Origin: Variovorax sp. Sphag1AA
GTDB taxonomy: Bacteria; Pseudomonadota; Gammaproteobacteria; Burkholderiales; Burkholderiaceae_C
NCBI RefSeq assembly: GCF_014192575.1
Contig: NZ_JACHYC010000001.1
Coordinates: forward strand, 1,240,001 to 1,304,000
Direction: 5' to 3'
Length of the DNA: 64,000 nt
Within the stretch, counting starts at the first letter, position 1; the number at the start of each line of letters is the position of its first letter. Of the stretch, positions 8,580 through 15,667 are shown one piece after another. The position numbers were made by a program, and so were the translations under genes. The notes below the pieces were generated by a model. The model saw only the letters and a list, made by a program, of their open reading frames with translations, had not been told where the DNA came from and searched no databases.

Positions 8580-8999
8580 ATGCGACCGTCCGCATTGCGT
8601 CTCGCGCTGGCCGTGCTCCTGAACGCGCTGTGCGCGGCCGCACTGGCTCTGCAGGCCACGCCTCCACTTCTTGCTCCCGGCGCTCATGCCACCGGAGGCA
8701 TCGGGGAGGAGGACCAGCAGCGCATGCAGTTGAGCCGAACCCTCTACAACCTCCAGCTGACCTTTGCGGAAACCGGGACGGGGGCCTACCTCACGGGAGT
8801 GGATGTGCTCATCGAACCTCTCGGCCCCGGGGCTGCGCTCGGCCCCTTCAAGGACTGCGGCCCCCTCCTCTACGTGGTTCTGGCTCCAGGGGCCTACCGT
8901 GTGCGCGCTACCTACCGGGGCATCGTTCGTACTGCCAACGTGAAGATCGCCAGGGGCACGACCTCCTCGACGCTCTACTGGCCGATCCTGCCTGATTGA
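8580..8999 (+). CDS. Exported hypothetical protein with a transthyretin-like beta-sandwich pattern
   Basis: 139 residues. A signal peptide is clear: basic start MRPSALR, hydrophobic core, and likely cleavage near ALALQA (about residue 22-24). The mature part has GTGAYLTGVDVLIEPLG, then LLYVVLAPGAYRVRATYRG, then TANVKIARGTTSSTLYWPI. This V-P-G-x-Y-x-V-x-x-x-Y-x-G pattern is seen in carboxypeptidase-regulatory/transthyretin-like periplasmic domains. I cannot name a function. It follows the CBS gene by 15 bp and converges on the minus-strand CBS gene, whose stop is 6 bp away. Confidence 0.7.
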   Translation: MRPSALRLALAVLLNALCAAALALQATPPLLAPGAHATGGIGEEDQQRMQLSRTLYNLQLTFAETGTGAYLTGVDVLIEPLGPGAALGPFKDCGPLLYVVLAPGAYRVRATYRGIVRTANVKIARGTTSSTLYWPILPD

Positions 9000-9005
9000 C
9001 CTGCG

Positions 9006-9512
9006 TCATTTCACTCCGGTCCCGAAGGCGGGGAAAACCGGGCGCGGTCCAACGGGAGTGGAACCCGGCTTGTGTTCTTTCTTTTCGCGCTCGATTCCGC
9101 CCCGCAAGGCGCGTGCGAGCTGCGCAAGTTCGTCCGCAATGGCAGCCATCAGATCCTCGGCGGCCACGAGGCCGATCACCCTGCCCGCCTCATCAACGAC
9201 GAGGACGCGGCGCACGCCTGCCTTCTCCATGGCAGCGGTGGCCTCCTGAACACTGGCGCTTCCAGGCACTGCGACGAGCGACTTCCTGGCGAGATCGCCC
9301 GCGCTCAGATTGCTGCCTGACTGGCCGCTTCCGACGACATCAAGTGCGAGATCACGATCGGTGAGGATGCCCGTGACGCGTGGTGGGTCATCACCGGAGA
9401 CGATGACCACTGAGCCGACGTGCTCTTCTGACATACGTGCCGCGACTTGCGGGAGGGAGGCCACTGCGGGAACGGCGACAACTTCTCGGCGGCACAGACT
9501 GGCGATGTTCAT
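9006..9512 (-). CDS. Two-CBS-domain protein, minus strand
   Basis: 168 residues forming a CBS pair: CBS1 about 1-62 (LCRREVVAVPAVASLPQVAARM, then VTGILTDRDLALDVV), CBS2 about 70-128 (SLVAVPGSASVQEATAAMEKAGVRRVLVVD, then GLVAAEDLMAAIADEL). A charged C-terminal tail of about 35 residues follows. GILTDRD with the following basic residue is the classical nucleotide-contact motif. Start ATG 9512 has a GGAG site. An FNR-type site (9572-9585) reads TTGAT-CTGT-GTCAT on this strand. It is a different CBS lineage from the gene at 8172. Confidence 0.9.
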   Translation of the reverse strand: MNIASLCRREVVAVPAVASLPQVAARMSEEHVGSVVIVSGDDPPRVTGILTDRDLALDVVGSGQSGSNLSAGDLARKSLVAVPGSASVQEATAAMEKAGVRRVLVVDEAGRVIGLVAAEDLMAAIADELAQLARALRGGIEREKKEHKPGSTPVGPRPVFPAFGTGVK

Positions 9513-9571
9513 GGGATCTCCGTGAGTGAAATGTTGGAGCTCTCACTCTAGGGAGCGCCTCGAGACATGCC

Positions 9572-9585
9572 ATGACACAGATCAA
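9572..9585 (-). promoter_or_regulatory. FNR/ANR-type operator upstream of the minus-strand CBS gene
   Basis: On the minus strand TTGAT-CTGT-GTCAT matches 8 of 10 FNR bases. A -10-like TAGAGT occupies 9550-9545 on that strand, giving a start near 9538, about 40.5 bp from the site centre. It could also act on the plus-strand gene at 9696, but no well-placed -10 was found there. Confidence 0.5.
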
Positions 9586-9695
9586 TCGACACGGGTCATT
9601 CACGCAGTGTTGCCTTCCGTTTCCCGCCATTGACGGCCCCGCCACGCACGGCGACTAGATTGACTTCACGGGATCACTTCAATCAGGAGACTCAA

Positions 9696-9905
9696 ATGGC
9701 CACCTCTTCTGCTGACGGCACATACGAACTCCGCTTCGACGCCCTGTTCTCCAATCGGCGTTCCTATAGCTTCCCATGCGACGGAATGGGTCACGTCGAC
9801 CTCGATTCGCTCAGCGAACGCGGACGCCTGAACTACCTCTACGCGCGCGCCATGATGGGCGTGGAGGTCACCTGGCCTGCCGTGCGGGCAAGTCTGCCGC
9901 ATTGA
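9696..9905 (+). CDS. Small hypothetical protein, 69 residues
   Basis: Unrecognised. ATG 9696 follows a CAGGAGA site with good spacing. The protein (MATSSADGTYELRFDALF...) has no signal peptide or membrane helix. It holds a central SFPCDGMGHVDLDSLSERG segment with one Cys, and a C-terminal segment RLNYLYARAMMGVEVTWP that looks helical. The upstream side is a divergent region shared with the CBS gene. Codon use is like its neighbours and the start is well supported, so it is probably a real gene, but no role can be given. Confidence 0.65.
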   Translation: MATSSADGTYELRFDALFSNRRSYSFPCDGMGHVDLDSLSERGRLNYLYARAMMGVEVTWPAVRASLPH

Positions 9906-9925
9906 GGCACGGTCAAGGCAAACAC

Positions 9926-9939
9926 TTGACATACGTCAA
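9926..9939 (+). promoter_or_regulatory. Palindromic FNR-family operator upstream of the Mla-like operon
   Basis: TTGAC-ATAC-GTCAA is a perfect inverted repeat that differs from the FNR consensus only at the innermost base of each arm. A -10-like TAACAT at 9961-9966 predicts a start near 9973, about 40.5 bp from the centre. The nap site at 48564 has the same arms. Confidence 0.6.
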
Positions 9940-9997
9940 CCCGTCGCCGATCTCGGTTCCTAACATCGGGTAATCCATTCATCGCGCGAAGGAGACC

Positions 9998-11125
9998 ATG
10001 TTCGACACCACGAAGGCACACCTCGTGGAATCGTCGCGAGCCAGCATGTCCCCACTGGTTGACGGTGGATGGTCGCTCTCCGGCAACTGGACGGTTCACG
10101 GGCTGGGCGACATGCCGAACGCGCTCGATGCGCACGCGTGCGGCGCCGGCACGATCGTCCTGGATGGCACGTCGCTTGCGGCCATCGACAGCGCGGGCGT
10201 GTGGGTGCTCCAGGAGTGGCTGCGTCGGCACGGCGCAGCGGCCTCATTGCGTAACTGGTCACCGCGCATGCAGACATTGATGACGCTGGTCGGCGAGCAG
10301 CCCGATCGCCCGTTGCCGCAGCCGCCCGCACGGTCTCCCCTGGAACGCCTCGGCCGACTTGCCGACGCTTCGGCGCAGGAGACGCTCGGGCTGCTGCACT
10401 TCGTCGGACAGGCGGCCATGGCTGCGCTGGGGCTGCTGATGCGCCCGAGACGCATCCGCTGGCGCACCGTGTGGCGCAACGTGCAGATCGACGGATTCGA
10501 TGCACTCCCGATCATCGGACTCACATCATTCCTGCTCGGCGTGGTTGTCGCCTACCAGGGCGCTGACCAGCTCCGGCACTACGGCGCCAACGTGTTCGTG
10601 GTCGATCTGGTCGGATACGCCATGCTGCGCGAGTTCGCGCCGCTCATCAGCGCGATCATCATCGCCGGACGTTCGGGCTCCGCTTATGCGGCCCAGATCG
10701 GCACGATGGTCGTCACGGAGGAAGTCGACGCCATGCGGACCATCGCGATCGATCCGATCGAGCTGCTCGTGCTGCCGAAGGTCCTGGCGCTCGCCATCGC
10801 GCTGCCGCTGCTCACGGTGTTCGCGGACATGACCGGCGTCCTGGGCGGCATGGTGATGGCGCGCGTGCAACTCGACATCGGCTTTCCGGAATTCATCGAT
10901 CGCTTTGGCCGGGAGATGCACGGGTCCACGCTATTGGTGGGCGTGGGCAAGTCGCTGGTGTTCGCAGTCGTGATCGCACTGATCGGCTGCTACCAGGGCT
11001 TCCGCACCCGCGGCAGCGCCGACAGCGTGGGCAGGCAGACGACGAAGAGCGTCGTGCAGTCGATCTTCCTGGTGATCGTCGCAGACGCGCTGTTTTCCAT
11101 CGCGTTCAACATGCTTGACCTCTAG
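9998..11125 (+). CDS. mlaE: MlaE-family lipid ABC transporter permease with N-terminal STAS-like domain
   Basis: 375 residues. The first ~105 form a STAS-like domain (ANTI-sigma-antagonist fold; strand-helix pattern around TIVLDGTSLAAIDSAGVWVLQEWL) that in other genomes is the separate MlaB subunit or is fused, as here. The remainder is the MlaE permease: FDALPIIGLTSFLLGVVVAYQGADQL, a REFAPLISAIIIAGRSGSAYAAQIGTM block with the conserved E and R, and helices to the end. It is an inner-membrane protein for phospholipid or related lipid traffic between membranes. It heads a four-gene transport operon (11139, 11936, 12871) under a palindromic FNR-type site, which is unusual for Mla. The separate mlaC is not seen here. 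Confidence 0.88.
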   Translation: MFDTTKAHLVESSRASMSPLVDGGWSLSGNWTVHGLGDMPNALDAHACGAGTIVLDGTSLAAIDSAGVWVLQEWLRRHGAAASLRNWSPRMQTLMTLVGEQPDRPLPQPPARSPLERLGRLADASAQETLGLLHFVGQAAMAALGLLMRPRRIRWRTVWRNVQIDGFDALPIIGLTSFLLGVVVAYQGADQLRHYGANVFVVDLVGYAMLREFAPLISAIIIAGRSGSAYAAQIGTMVVTEEVDAMRTIAIDPIELLVLPKVLALAIALPLLTVFADMTGVLGGMVMARVQLDIGFPEFIDRFGREMHGSTLLVGVGKSLVFAVVIALIGCYQGFRTRGSADSVGRQTTKSVVQSIFLVIVADALFSIAFNMLDL

Positions 11126-11138
11126 GGCGCCTGCAAGC

Positions 11139-11951
11139 ATGACGCTGCCAGCCGACACGGTGATCGCGATGAACAAGGTCTGCACCCGTTTCGGCAGCCA
11201 TGCAGTTCACACTGACCTCGACCTCGACGTCCGGCGCGGCGAGATCCTCGCGATCGCGGGCGGCAGCGGATCGGGCAAGTCCGTGCTCATGCGCGAGATG
11301 ATCCTGCTGCAGCGGCCCACATCGGGATCGATCCGCCTGTTCGGCCACGACATCGCGACGCTCACATTGCCGGAGGCCCATGCGCTGCGGCTGCGATGGG
11401 GCGTCATGTTCCAGCATGGCGGATTGTTCAGCGCACTCACTGTGCGGGAGAACATCGGGCTTCCGCTTCGCGAGCACAGCCGACTCGATCGCGCGCTGAT
11501 CGACCGCATCGCTGAATGGAAGCTGTCCCTGACCGGCCTGCCGCCCGATGCCGGCCTGAAGCAACCGGGCGAGTTCAGCGGCGGAATGCTCAAGCGCGCA
11601 TCGCTGGCGCGGGCCATCGCGCTCGATCCCGAGCTGCTGTTTCTCGACGAACCCACCTCCGGGCTGGACCCGGACAGCGCCGCAGGCGTGAGCGAGCTGA
11701 TCCTGCGCACCCACGCGATGTACGGATTGACGATCGTGATCATCACGCACGACCTCGATCTTCTCTGGCAAGCCTGCGACCGCGTCGCGGTGCTCGGCGA
11801 AGGTCGCGTGCTGGCCAGCGGCTCGATGGAAGAGCTGTCGAGGCACGACCACCCGATCGTGCGCGGTTACTTCGAAGGACCGCGCCAACGAGCCGCCGCA
11901 TCGGCAGCGCATCGGCAGCGCGACAAGGAGACGCCATGGACGACAAGGTGA
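11139..11951 (+). CDS. mlaF: MlaF-family ABC transporter ATPase
   Basis: 270 residues. It has Walker A GGSGSGKS (residues 41-48), the signature FSGGMLKRASLARA, Walker B LLFLDEPTSGLDP and the switch ITHDLD. The MLKRASLARA form of the signature is typical of the Mla/Ttg2 lipid importer group. ATG 11139 was preferred over an in-frame TTG at 11115 that would overlap mlaE. It energises the permease at 9998. The 3' end overlaps the next gene by 16 bp, indicating translational coupling. Confidence 0.9.
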   Translation: MTLPADTVIAMNKVCTRFGSHAVHTDLDLDVRRGEILAIAGGSGSGKSVLMREMILLQRPTSGSIRLFGHDIATLTLPEAHALRLRWGVMFQHGGLFSALTVRENIGLPLREHSRLDRALIDRIAEWKLSLTGLPPDAGLKQPGEFSGGMLKRASLARAIALDPELLFLDEPTSGLDPDSAAGVSELILRTHAMYGLTIVIITHDLDLLWQACDRVAVLGEGRVLASGSMEELSRHDHPIVRGYFEGPRQRAAASAAHRQRDKETPWTTR

Positions 11952-12874
11952 ACTACGCACTGGTCGGCACCTTCGTGCTCCTGCTCGGCGCGGCGCTCGT
12001 GGCCGGCGTGCTGTGGCTCGCGGCCGGCGCCCATGGCGGCAAGCACTACGGCACGTACCAGTCGATCATGCGCGAGTCGGTGGCCGGGCTGAATGTGGAT
12101 GCGCCGGTCAAGTACCTCGGGGTCGATGTCGGCAAGGTCAAGGAAATCGCCATCGACCCGGCGGATTCGAGCCAGGTCCGCCTGCGCTTCCTGATCGAGC
12201 AGGGAACGCCGATCAAGAAGGACACCGAGGCGGTGTTGAAGACGCAGGGGCTCACCGGCATCGCCTATGTCGAACTCAGCGGAGGCACGGCCGATTCGCC
12301 GCCGCTTCGTGGCGCCAATGCCGACGACATTCCCACCATTCCCTCCAAGCCCTCGCTGAGCACCCGGCTCGAAAGCGTGCTCTCCACGGTGCTTGCCAGT
12401 GTGGACCGCATGTCCTCCAACCTGAACGCGGTCTTCGACGCCGACACCCGAGCCGCGCTGAAGCAGATGCTCGCGGACACCGCGACCCTGACCCATACGC
12501 TGGCGGCGCAGCAGGCCGAGCTCGCCAGCGGCATCGCGGATGCGGCGCGCACTGCGCGCAACACGTCGCGCGCGAGCGAGCATCTCGGGCTCGCGGTCGA
12601 CCGGGTCGCGAAGGCCGCCGAATCGGTCGAAAAAATGGCCGACAAGGTCAATGCAGCGAGTGACCGCGTGGGCCGCAGCGTCGAGTCAGCGGCGGGCAGC
12701 TTCCAGGCACTCAGCGCCGACACCGCTCCCCCGCTGGCGAATCTGCTGAGCGAGCTGAACCAGCTCACCGCGTCCTTGCAGCGCCTGAGCGAACAGACGC
12801 AGCGCAATCCGAACAGCCTGCTGGTGGGCGCTCCCCCGAGAAAGCCCGGCCCCGGCGAAAGGGCCCAGCCATGA
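11936..12874 (+). CDS. mlaD: MlaD/MCE-domain substrate-binding protein
   Basis: 312 residues. One N-terminal transmembrane helix (about 8-30) anchors the protein, followed by a single MCE domain (about 38-118) with ESVAGLNVDAPVKYLGVDVGKV and TQGLTGIAYVELSGG. A long, Ala-rich, probably helical C-terminal region follows (about 140-300), longer than in E. coli MlaD (183 residues) and more like PqiB/YebT-type or Burkholderia MCE proteins with coiled tails. It forms the periplasmic lipid-binding ring of the transporter. ATG 11936 follows AAGGAG. It overlaps mlaF and also overlaps the lipoprotein gene by 4 bp. Confidence 0.88.
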   Translation: MDDKVNYALVGTFVLLLGAALVAGVLWLAAGAHGGKHYGTYQSIMRESVAGLNVDAPVKYLGVDVGKVKEIAIDPADSSQVRLRFLIEQGTPIKKDTEAVLKTQGLTGIAYVELSGGTADSPPLRGANADDIPTIPSKPSLSTRLESVLSTVLASVDRMSSNLNAVFDADTRAALKQMLADTATLTHTLAAQQAELASGIADAARTARNTSRASEHLGLAVDRVAKAAESVEKMADKVNAASDRVGRSVESAAGSFQALSADTAPPLANLLSELNQLTASLQRLSEQTQRNPNSLLVGAPPRKPGPGERAQP

Positions 12875-13503
12875 TGCGCAGATGCCGCGCCCCCGCCAGC
12901 GCCATGCTGGCCGCCGCCCTGCTCCCGGCCCTGTTGGGCGGTTGCGCGAGATCGCTGCTACCGGAACCGGCCGCATCGCCTGCGCTGTTCGCGCTCTCCG
13001 GCGAGATGGATGCCCCCGCCGCCACTGCGCCTGCCGCGACCTCGCGCACATTGATCGTCAACCTGCCGCGTGCCGCACCGGGCTTCGACACTTCGCAGAT
13101 CGCCTACGTGCGCCGGCCCTACGAGATCGAGTACTTCGCGCACAACCAGTGGGTCGATACACCGTCGAACATGCTCGCGCCGAAGATGGTGCGCGCCATC
13201 GAACGCACGGGCGCGTTCCACGCCGTGCTGGGCAGCCCCACCTCTGCGATCGGCCTGTACCGGCTGGAGACTGAGATCGCGCGACTTCAGCAGGACTTCT
13301 CGACGACCCCGAGCCATGTGCGCCTCACGCTGCACGCGGTGCTCATAGACACCGCGACGCGCAAGGTCGTTGCGAGCCGCGAGTTCGATGCGCGGGTCAA
13401 TGCGCCAACCGACGATCCCTATGGCGGCGTGATCGCCGCGCAGCAGGCTGCCAACCAGGTAGTGACCGAACTGGCGTCGTTCTGCGCCGCTTCGGTCCAA
13501 TGA
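12871..13503 (+). CDS. ABC-type transport auxiliary lipoprotein (PqiC/DUF330-like)
   Basis: 210 residues. It begins with a signal peptide ending in a lipobox LLGGC (Cys at about 25). The mature part carries LPRAAPGFDTSQIAYVRRPYEIEYFAHNQWVDTPSNML, typical of the ABC-transport auxiliary lipoproteins that accompany MCE systems, often annotated PqiC or YmbA. Expected to sit in the outer membrane facing the periplasm and to receive lipid from the MCE protein. It overlaps mlaD and the NUDIX gene by 4 bp at each end, so it belongs to the operon. Confidence 0.87.
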   Translation: MMRRCRAPASAMLAAALLPALLGGCARSLLPEPAASPALFALSGEMDAPAATAPAATSRTLIVNLPRAAPGFDTSQIAYVRRPYEIEYFAHNQWVDTPSNMLAPKMVRAIERTGAFHAVLGSPTSAIGLYRLETEIARLQQDFSTTPSHVRLTLHAVLIDTATRKVVASREFDARVNAPTDDPYGGVIAAQQAANQVVTELASFCAASVQ

Positions 13504-13988
13504 GTGCCCGGGCCCGAGGCGTCTTTCTCATGACAAGACGAAGCGCGGGGCTGCTCATGTACCGACGCAAGGGCGGCTCGACCGAGGTGCTGCTCGTGCA
13601 TCCGGGTGGGCCGTTCTGGGCGAAAAAGGACGCGGGCGCGTGGTCGATACCGAAGGGCGAGTACGACAGCGCGACGGAGGATGCGCTCGCCGCGGCGAAG
13701 CGGGAATTCACCGAGGAGACCGGATTTCCGTCGGGCGACATTCATCACAGCCTCGGCGAAGCCAAACCGCAGGGCGGAAAGCTTGTCACGGCCTGGGCAT
13801 TTGAGGGTGACTGCGACCCGAATGCGCTGGTCTCGAACACCTTCGAACTCGAATGGCCACCTCGCTCGGGGCGGCTCGTGCGCTACCCGGAGGTCGATCG
13901 CGCCGAATGGTTCGCAACGGAGGAAGCGCGACGGCGCATCAACCCGGCGCAGTGCGTGTTCATCGAACGGCTCGAAAACTTGCGATAG
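13500..13988 (+). CDS. NUDIX hydrolase
   Basis: 162 residues. The Nudix box is GEYDSATEDALAAAKREFTEETG, matching Gx5Ex7REUxEExGU. The preceding WSIPKGEYD and the later SNTFELEWPPRSGR are typical of the small, uncharacterised bacterial group once annotated as DNA mismatch-repair-like NUDIX. It hydrolyses a nucleoside diphosphate linked to X; the substrate cannot be read. The start overlaps the upstream lipoprotein stop (ATGA). An internal ATG at 13530, just before TRRSAGLLMYRR, is an alternative that fits the usual N-terminus better. Its link to lipid transport is probably only positional. Confidence 0.9.
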   Translation: MSARARGVFLMTRRSAGLLMYRRKGGSTEVLLVHPGGPFWAKKDAGAWSIPKGEYDSATEDALAAAKREFTEETGFPSGDIHHSLGEAKPQGGKLVTAWAFEGDCDPNALVSNTFELEWPPRSGRLVRYPEVDRAEWFATEEARRRINPAQCVFIERLENLR

Positions 13989-13991
13989 CTC

Positions 13992-14008
13992 AAACGCCCC
14001 TGGCGTTT
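13992..14008 (+). terminator. Short perfect hairpin after the NUDIX gene
   Basis: AAACGCC-CCT-GGCGTTT is a perfect 7-bp stem with a 3-base loop starting 3 bases after the stop at 13988. There is no U-tract, so it is either a weak terminator or an mRNA 3'-end stabiliser for the Mla-like operon. Confidence 0.4.
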
Positions 14009-14047
14009 CCCACGTGAAGCTAGCCGAGTGGACCTCCGGAGAAAGCC

Positions 14048-14653
14048 ATGCGGACGAAAGCCCTGATCCCTCTTCTTGCCCTCACCGTCGGCATCGCATG
14101 CGCTGCTGCTGGACTGGATCCTCCGGGCCAACTCAGCCCGGTGTCGACGCCCTCCCAGAAAGCCAAGGACGCCGCCAGCAAGGCCGCTCAAGAGGCGCAA
14201 AGCGCGGCGAAGAAGGCGGCCGACGCAGCGAATGCTGCTGCCGAGAAAGGCAAGGTCAACGCAGGAAAGATTTCCAAGGCGCTGGCGGAAGGCATTCGAC
14301 GCGCCGCGCAGAAGGCCGCCGAGGCCGCCCAACGCTTCGAGGCCAAGGCATCGGCTTCGTCCGCAATTGCACTGGACGCCAGCAGGGAGGCTGCCAACGC
14401 AGCGTTGGAAGAAAGCAGGAAGGCGACCAAGGCCACAGAGGAGGCGCTGAAACGAGCAGAAGAAGCGGCCAGGATGGCTGCGCAGTCAACCGGGGAAGAG
14501 GCCGAGAAGGCAGCCCAAAGTGCACGGGCGGCCCTCCAGACCGCTGCCGAGGTGACGCGCAGGGCCGCCCAAGCGGCCCACGAAGCTGCGGCCAGAGCGG
14601 TCGAGGCGGCTCGCGGTGCGGGCTCTTCCCCACAGCAGGCTCCGGGCAAGTAA
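14048..14653 (+). CDS. Exported Ala/Lys/Glu-rich helical protein
   Basis: 201 residues. A signal peptide is visible (MRTKALIPLLALTVGIACAAAGL); the Cys at 18 lacks a good lipobox. The mature part is almost entirely Ala, Lys, Glu, Gln, Ser and Arg in repeated AAxxAxxAA(K/E) patterns from about residue 38 to 190, with no aromatic residue apart from one Phe. That predicts a long amphipathic helix or coiled coil with an 11-like periodicity, as in LEA-type, histone H1-like or phasin-like proteins. ATG 14048 follows CGGAGAAAG. It precedes the hibernation factor gene. A desiccation/envelope-protection role is a guess. Confidence 0.7.
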   Translation: MRTKALIPLLALTVGIACAAAGLDPPGQLSPVSTPSQKAKDAASKAAQEAQSAAKKAADAANAAAEKGKVNAGKISKALAEGIRRAAQKAAEAAQRFEAKASASSAIALDASREAANAALEESRKATKATEEALKRAEEAARMAAQSTGEEAEKAAQSARAALQTAAEVTRRAAQAAHEAAARAVEAARGAGSSPQQAPGK

Positions 14654-14679
14654 AGGCTCCCCCTCAATCGTGCGAAGAC

Positions 14680-14693
14680 TTGCGCCAGCGCAA
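14680..14693 (+). promoter_or_regulatory. Palindromic FNR-like operator upstream of the hibernation factor
   Basis: TTGCG-CCAG-CGCAA is a perfect inverted repeat keeping the outer TTG/CAA contacts of FNR sites but with CG instead of AT inside (6 of 10 consensus bases). Its core CCAG is the same as in the site at 6654. The -10 is not clear here, so this is weaker than the other sites. Confidence 0.4.
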
Positions 14694-14745
14694 ACCCACC
14701 GCGACGCAGATGCGCGATCGTATTGACATGATTTCGGAACCCGAC

Positions 14746-15114
14746 ATGAACCTTCCTTTTACGCTCCAGTTCGATGGCCTCGCGCACTCTGACGCGGTCG
14801 AAGATCTCGCGCGATCGCGCGTCGAGCATCTCGAGCGGCACTTCGCGGACCTGACGGCGTGCCGCGTGGCCATCTCGAGGGAGTCACGGCACGGGCAGGC
14901 TGGCGGGTTCTTTTCCGCTCGCGTCGCCATGACGCTGCCGGGCCGGGAACTCATCGTCTCGCATGCGCACGAGCACGATGCCTATATCGCGCTGCGAGAT
15001 GCCTTCGACGCCGTAAGTCGGAGGCTGGAAGACAGCGAGCAGGTCCGCCGCGGCAGGGTGAAGACTCACGCCACGCTCTCGGGCCGCAGAAGCGACGACG
15101 CGGCCGGAGAGTGA
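14746..15114 (+). CDS. hpf: Short ribosome hibernation promoting factor / RaiA family
   Basis: 122 residues starting MNLPFTLQFDGLAHSDAVEDLARSRVEHLERHF, the beta-alpha core of the HPF/RaiA family, then CRVAISRESRHGQAGGFFSARVAMTLPGRELIVS and HAHEHDAYIALRDAFDAVSRRLED. The basic and helical pattern is intact, so it should bind the 30S decoding centre and silence ribosomes. It lacks the C-terminal dimerisation domain of long HPF. Earlier in-frame ATGs at 14709 and 14730 exist; 14746 matches the family start. It stands far from any rpoN locus, where the usual betaproteobacterial copy lies, so this is probably a second, stress-specific paralogue, as DosR-regulated RafH is in mycobacteria. Confidence 0.85.
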   Translation: MNLPFTLQFDGLAHSDAVEDLARSRVEHLERHFADLTACRVAISRESRHGQAGGFFSARVAMTLPGRELIVSHAHEHDAYIALRDAFDAVSRRLEDSEQVRRGRVKTHATLSGRRSDDAAGE

Positions 15115-15160
15115 GGCCGCAGCCTCCGGAACTCCCAATGCCCCAGCAGCGAGAAACCTC

Positions 15161-15484
15161 TCAGGGTTTCGCCGCGGGCGTGAGCACCAGCGGCTTTCCG
15201 CCGGGCTGCTTGAATCCGTAGTAGCTCTCGTTGAGGTACTTCGTCACGGCGGCGATGTCGTCGTCGCTCCAGGCGAGGAACCCGATGGCCTGCCAACGCG
15301 ACACCTGCGCCTGGAGGCTGTCCCAATCCGTTGCCAACCGGCGGTCGCGCCAGTGAACCTCCGTCGTGTGGCAGGCCACGCAGTGGGTGGTGTAGAGGAG
15401 TTCTCCACGCGATTGCGCGGCAGCGGGCGCACCGGACAGGAGAACCCCCAGCAGAACACAGGCGGCGGGCGGTACGAATTTCAT
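15161..15484 (-). CDS. Small monoheme cytochrome c
   Basis: 107 residues. A signal peptide (MKFVPPAACVLLGVLLSGAPAAAQ) leads to the heme motif CVACH at about residues 35-39, so it is a periplasmic c-type cytochrome needing the Ccm system encoded at 52858-59795. The rest (TTEVHWRDRRLATDW, then ARWQ-like helix and DDDIAAVTKYLNESYY) resembles small cytochromes in which the fold is completed by a late helix; a Met axial ligand is not obvious after the heme (none in the mature part), so the sixth ligand may be another residue. Divergent from the FNR-type regulator with an FNR-type site between. Confidence 0.88.
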   Translation of the reverse strand: MKFVPPAACVLLGVLLSGAPAAAQSRGELLYTTHCVACHTTEVHWRDRRLATDWDSLQAQVSRWQAIGFLAWSDDDIAAVTKYLNESYYGFKQPGGKPLVLTPAAKP

Positions 15485-15535
15485 GGCGCGCTCCTCAGAG
15501 TTCGCTCAGCATTGCGCAGGCGCGGATCCGTTCGT

Positions 15536-15549
15536 TTGACGCAGCGCAA
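15536..15549. promoter_or_regulatory. FNR/ANR-type operator between cytochrome c and the Crp/Fnr gene
   Basis: TTGAC-GCAG-CGCAA matches 7 of 10 FNR bases. For the minus-strand cytochrome gene a weak -10 (AATGCT, 15513-15508 on that strand) lies at the right distance for a centre near -41.5. It may also allow autoregulation of the regulator at 15668. Confidence 0.45.
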
Positions 15550-15667
15550 TGCCGCAGGCCATTTACATGGCATTCACGCACCGTTACGCAACCGCCCTCG
15601 GCATTCAGCGAACTGTTTCACACGTCGCCTACGCTGACAGTCATCCATTCAACAGAGGAGCAAGGCG

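Noticed and set aside
13606-14745. N-terminal extension of the hibernation factor frame
   Set aside because: The frame is open far upstream through the NUDIX and Ala-rich genes, but only the part from 14746 is family-like.
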